Source: an uncultured bacterium
GTDB lineage: Bacteria > Armatimonadota > HRBIN16
Direction of reading: 5' to 3'
Assembly: GCA_938027655.1 (NCBI GenBank)
Contig: CALJAP010000085.1
Coordinates: forward strand, 1-62,709
DNA: 62,709 bases
Part shown: positions 61,205-62,709 of the stretch, in pieces
How the letters are laid out: every line of letters starts with the position of its first letter
Position numbering within the stretch: the stretch's first letter is position 1
Notes under the pieces: model-generated
What the model was told of the DNA's origin: nothing
Seen by the model: only the letters and a program-made list of their open reading frames with translations
Databases searched by the model: none
Translations under genes and position numbers: made by a program

Positions 61205-62371
61205 TTACGCCACACCCAGCAGCAGGTCTATCACCAGCTGGTCCAGCTTCTCATAGCCCAGCCCTTTCCTGCCCAGTGCTTCGATATCGAACTGTTTCTG
61301 ACGCAGAGCCTGCGCGTTTTGGGGAGAGTAGCTGCTCATCAGGCTCTCCAACTCGGCGTCGCGAGGCTGAATCTGTGCCAGCAGTTCCTGAATGGCGGGG
61401 TGTTCGTTAAATTGCTTCGCCTTCTCCTTGAGAATCAGATAGGTGCGCATACAACCCTTCGCGAACTCCCACACGCCCTCTTCGTCTTCGGTGCGATAGG
61501 CGTGCGCGTCGAAGTGGCGCGGACCGTTGTAGCCGTGGTCCTCCAGCAGTTTCACCAGGAAGAACGCGCCTTTGATGTCCTCCGAGCCGAAGCGCAGGTC
61601 CTGGTCGTAACGGTTGAGCTTCTGGGCGTTCAGGTCGATGTGGAACAGCTTGCCCGCTTCCAGCGCCTGCCCGACGGCGTGCGCGAAGTTCAAGCCCGCC
61701 ATATGCTCATGGGCGACCTCGGGATTGACGCCCACCATGTCGGGGTCATCCAGCGTGTTGATAAACGCCAACATCGCGCCCACGTTGGGCAGGAAAATGT
61801 CGCCACGCGGCTCGTTGGGTTTGGGCTCCATCGCGAAGCGCAGGTTGTACTTGCGGTCTTTCACATAGTGAATCAGGAAGTTGATGCACTCGCGATAGCG
61901 TTTGATAGCGTCGGTGGGGTCTTTGGCGGCGTCCGTTTCAGTGCCTTCTCGCCCGCCCCAGAAGACATATATCTCCGCGCCCAGTTCCACCGCCAGGTCT
62001 ATCGCCTGCATGGACTTCTGCAGGGCATATGCGCGCACCTTCGGGTCGTTGGAGGTGAACGCGCCATCCTTAAAGACGGGGTGGTAGAACAGGTTGGTCG
62101 TGCCCATCACCAGCTTCATTCCGTAGTCGTCGAGAGCCTTTTTGAACTCCTTCACGATACGGTCGCGCTCGGCAGGGGAGGCGTCGACGGGCACGAGGTC
62201 GTTATCGTGCAGGTTCACCCCGTATGCGCCCAGTTCAGACAGCTTCTGCACCGCGCGGATGGGAGTGACCACATCGCGCACCACATCGCCGAACGGGTCG
62301 CGCCCGCGGTTGCCCACCGTCCACAATCCGAAGGTGAACTTGTGTTCCTTGCGAGGGGTATAGGCGTCCAT
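61205..62371 (-). CDS. xylA: Xylose isomerase
   Basis: The start at 62371 ([20 protein letters not shown]) follows AAAGGAGG; 388 residues. The TIM barrel shows the catalytic His in NLHDNDLVP, metal ligands in [12 protein letters not shown] and [11 protein letters not shown], and FHIDLNAQ plus [10 protein letters not shown]. It is the short class I (actinobacterial-type) xylose isomerase. It converts xylose to xylulose. No xylulokinase or transporter adjoins it. It is convergent with tRNA-Gln. Confidence 0.96.
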   Translation of the reverse strand: MDAYTPRKEHKFTFGLWTVGNRGRDPFGDVVRDVVTPIRAVQKLSELGAYGVNLHDNDLVPVDASPAERDRIVKEFKKALDDYGMKLVMGTTNLFYHPVFKDGAFTSNDPKVRAYALQKSMQAIDLAVELGAEIYVFWGGREGTETDAAKDPTDAIKRYRECINFLIHYVKDRKYNLRFAMEPKPNEPRGDIFLPNVGAMLAFINTLDDPDMVGVNPEVAHEHMAGLNFAHAVGQALEAGKLFHIDLNAQKLNRYDQDLRFGSEDIKGAFFLVKLLEDHGYNGPRHFDAHAYRTEDEEGVWEFAKGCMRTYLILKEKAKQFNEHPAIQELLAQIQPRDAELESLMSSYSPQNAQALRQKQFDIEALGRKGLGYEKLDQLVIDLLLGVA

Positions 62372-62709
62372 AGCGGAACCTCCTTTCAACGAATGTACTC
62401 TTGCTTTCGCGAGGGGAGGGGGATATTCCTGTCAGGGCACCGCAGAGGATTGTGCCCCACCCCGTAAAGCAACCTTCTATGGCTGACCGGCTACCTTCTG
62501 ACACCGATGTGTGGCAAGCGACAGTGCATGAGCAGCAATTCCCTCATCACTCAAGATGTGGAGTTCGGCGACCTCTCCCCCTTGCGCACCGCCCTCGCCC
62601 GCGAGCCGGTGGTACGCTTACAACCGCTTTGGCAGAGGAGGAGGTAGGCGCGAACCGCTCGGCAGGAGCCTCGCCCTCCAGAGAGGTTGTGCGTGGTATA
62701 CTCTACGTG
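62372..62709. other. 338-base region with no supported gene
   Basis: Upstream of xylA. It contains a weak 39-codon frame from 62528 and a repeat copy near 62658. No promoter of good quality is visible except a TATACT at 62697-62702. Confidence 0.4.
62658..62684 (+). repeat. Dispersed repeat GCTCGGCAGGAGCCTCGCCC
   Basis: Third copy, near the right window edge: GCTCGGCAGGAGCC then TCGCCCTCCAGA, same orientation as the other two. Confidence 0.6.

Noticed and set aside
62528-62647. 39-codon frame starting MSSNSLITQDVEFGDLS
   Set aside because: Composition is protein-like but there is no ribosome binding site, no recognisable family, and it runs into a repeat. It could be a gene remnant.

Overview
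The window is a GC-rich, gene-dense bacterial chromosome segment. It has AGGAGG-type ribosome binding sites, many 4-base ATGA gene overlaps, and normal housekeeping genes (alaS, queA, rarA, yifB/comM, xerD, citrate synthase, nuoB/nuoI, tRNA-Gln). Large secreted carbohydrate-active proteins (a DUF4838 protein and a 1290-residue beta-sandwich/six-hairpin protein), ThuA and PhyH proteins, Uma2-type proteins, a carotenoid glycoside-ester cluster and short dispersed hairpin repeats together suggest a heterotrophic, possibly thermophilic member of Armatimonadota or a related phylum. That placement is inference; no rRNA is present to confirm it.

Layout. 1-6.5 kb (minus): a two-gene defence-like module, a PLD-nuclease/SNF2-helicase fusion followed by an Eco57I-type adenine methylase that runs off the left edge. 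6.6-7.9 kb: comF and a DUF1854 gene. 8.1-12 kb (plus): a large secreted protein. 12-17 kb (minus): ubiD-like decarboxylase, PAP2 phosphatase, an unknown His-rich protein and an OppD/OppF ATPase pair without permeases. 17-21.2 kb (plus): DUF4838 protein and a zinc peptidase. 21.2-22.4 kb (minus): a small unknown gene and PhyH. 22.5-28.5 kb (plus): UspA and a methyltransferase, then a tightly coupled carotenoid operon (cruF-like, crtI-like, cruC-like, cruD-like, crtB). 28.6-41.5 kb (mostly minus): htrA behind an ECF sigma/anti-sigma pair, nuoB-nuoI, an ornithine cyclodeaminase-family gene, citrate synthase, a frameshifted secreted repeat protein, xerD-thuA and an M16 peptidase pair. 41.7-44.3 kb: alaS. 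44.3-44.6 kb: an apparent sigma-54-driven structured noncoding RNA. 44.6-45.7 kb (minus): an MbfA-like iron exporter with a palindromic operator. 45.9-57.3 kb (plus): DUF2905, queA, a helix-turn-helix protein, GT4, DedA, Uma2, a Wzm/Wzt-type ABC exporter, then a sensor kinase, an NtrC-type activator lacking its DNA-binding domain, and a receiver-PilZ protein. 57.3-62.7 kb: yifB, Uma2, rarA, tRNA-Gln and xylA.

The most unusual signal is a possible sigma-54 circuit. Two near-identical -24/-12 promoters, each preceded at the same distance by a T7GC...GCA5 inverted repeat, sit in front of (i) a roughly 210-nt intergenic transcript with at least five strong hairpins and an intrinsic terminator, and (ii) the receiver-PilZ gene. 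The kinase and HTH-less sigma-54 activator encoded just upstream of the second promoter are the obvious candidates to control both. The link to PilZ suggests surface behaviour such as pili or cyclic-di-GMP output, but that is inference.

Other noteworthy items are the PLD-helicase/methylase pair, the frameshift in a secreted protein with seven GxG...D..G.D.Y repeats, a candidate autoregulatory ECF promoter, and three families of dispersed or tandem intergenic repeats.
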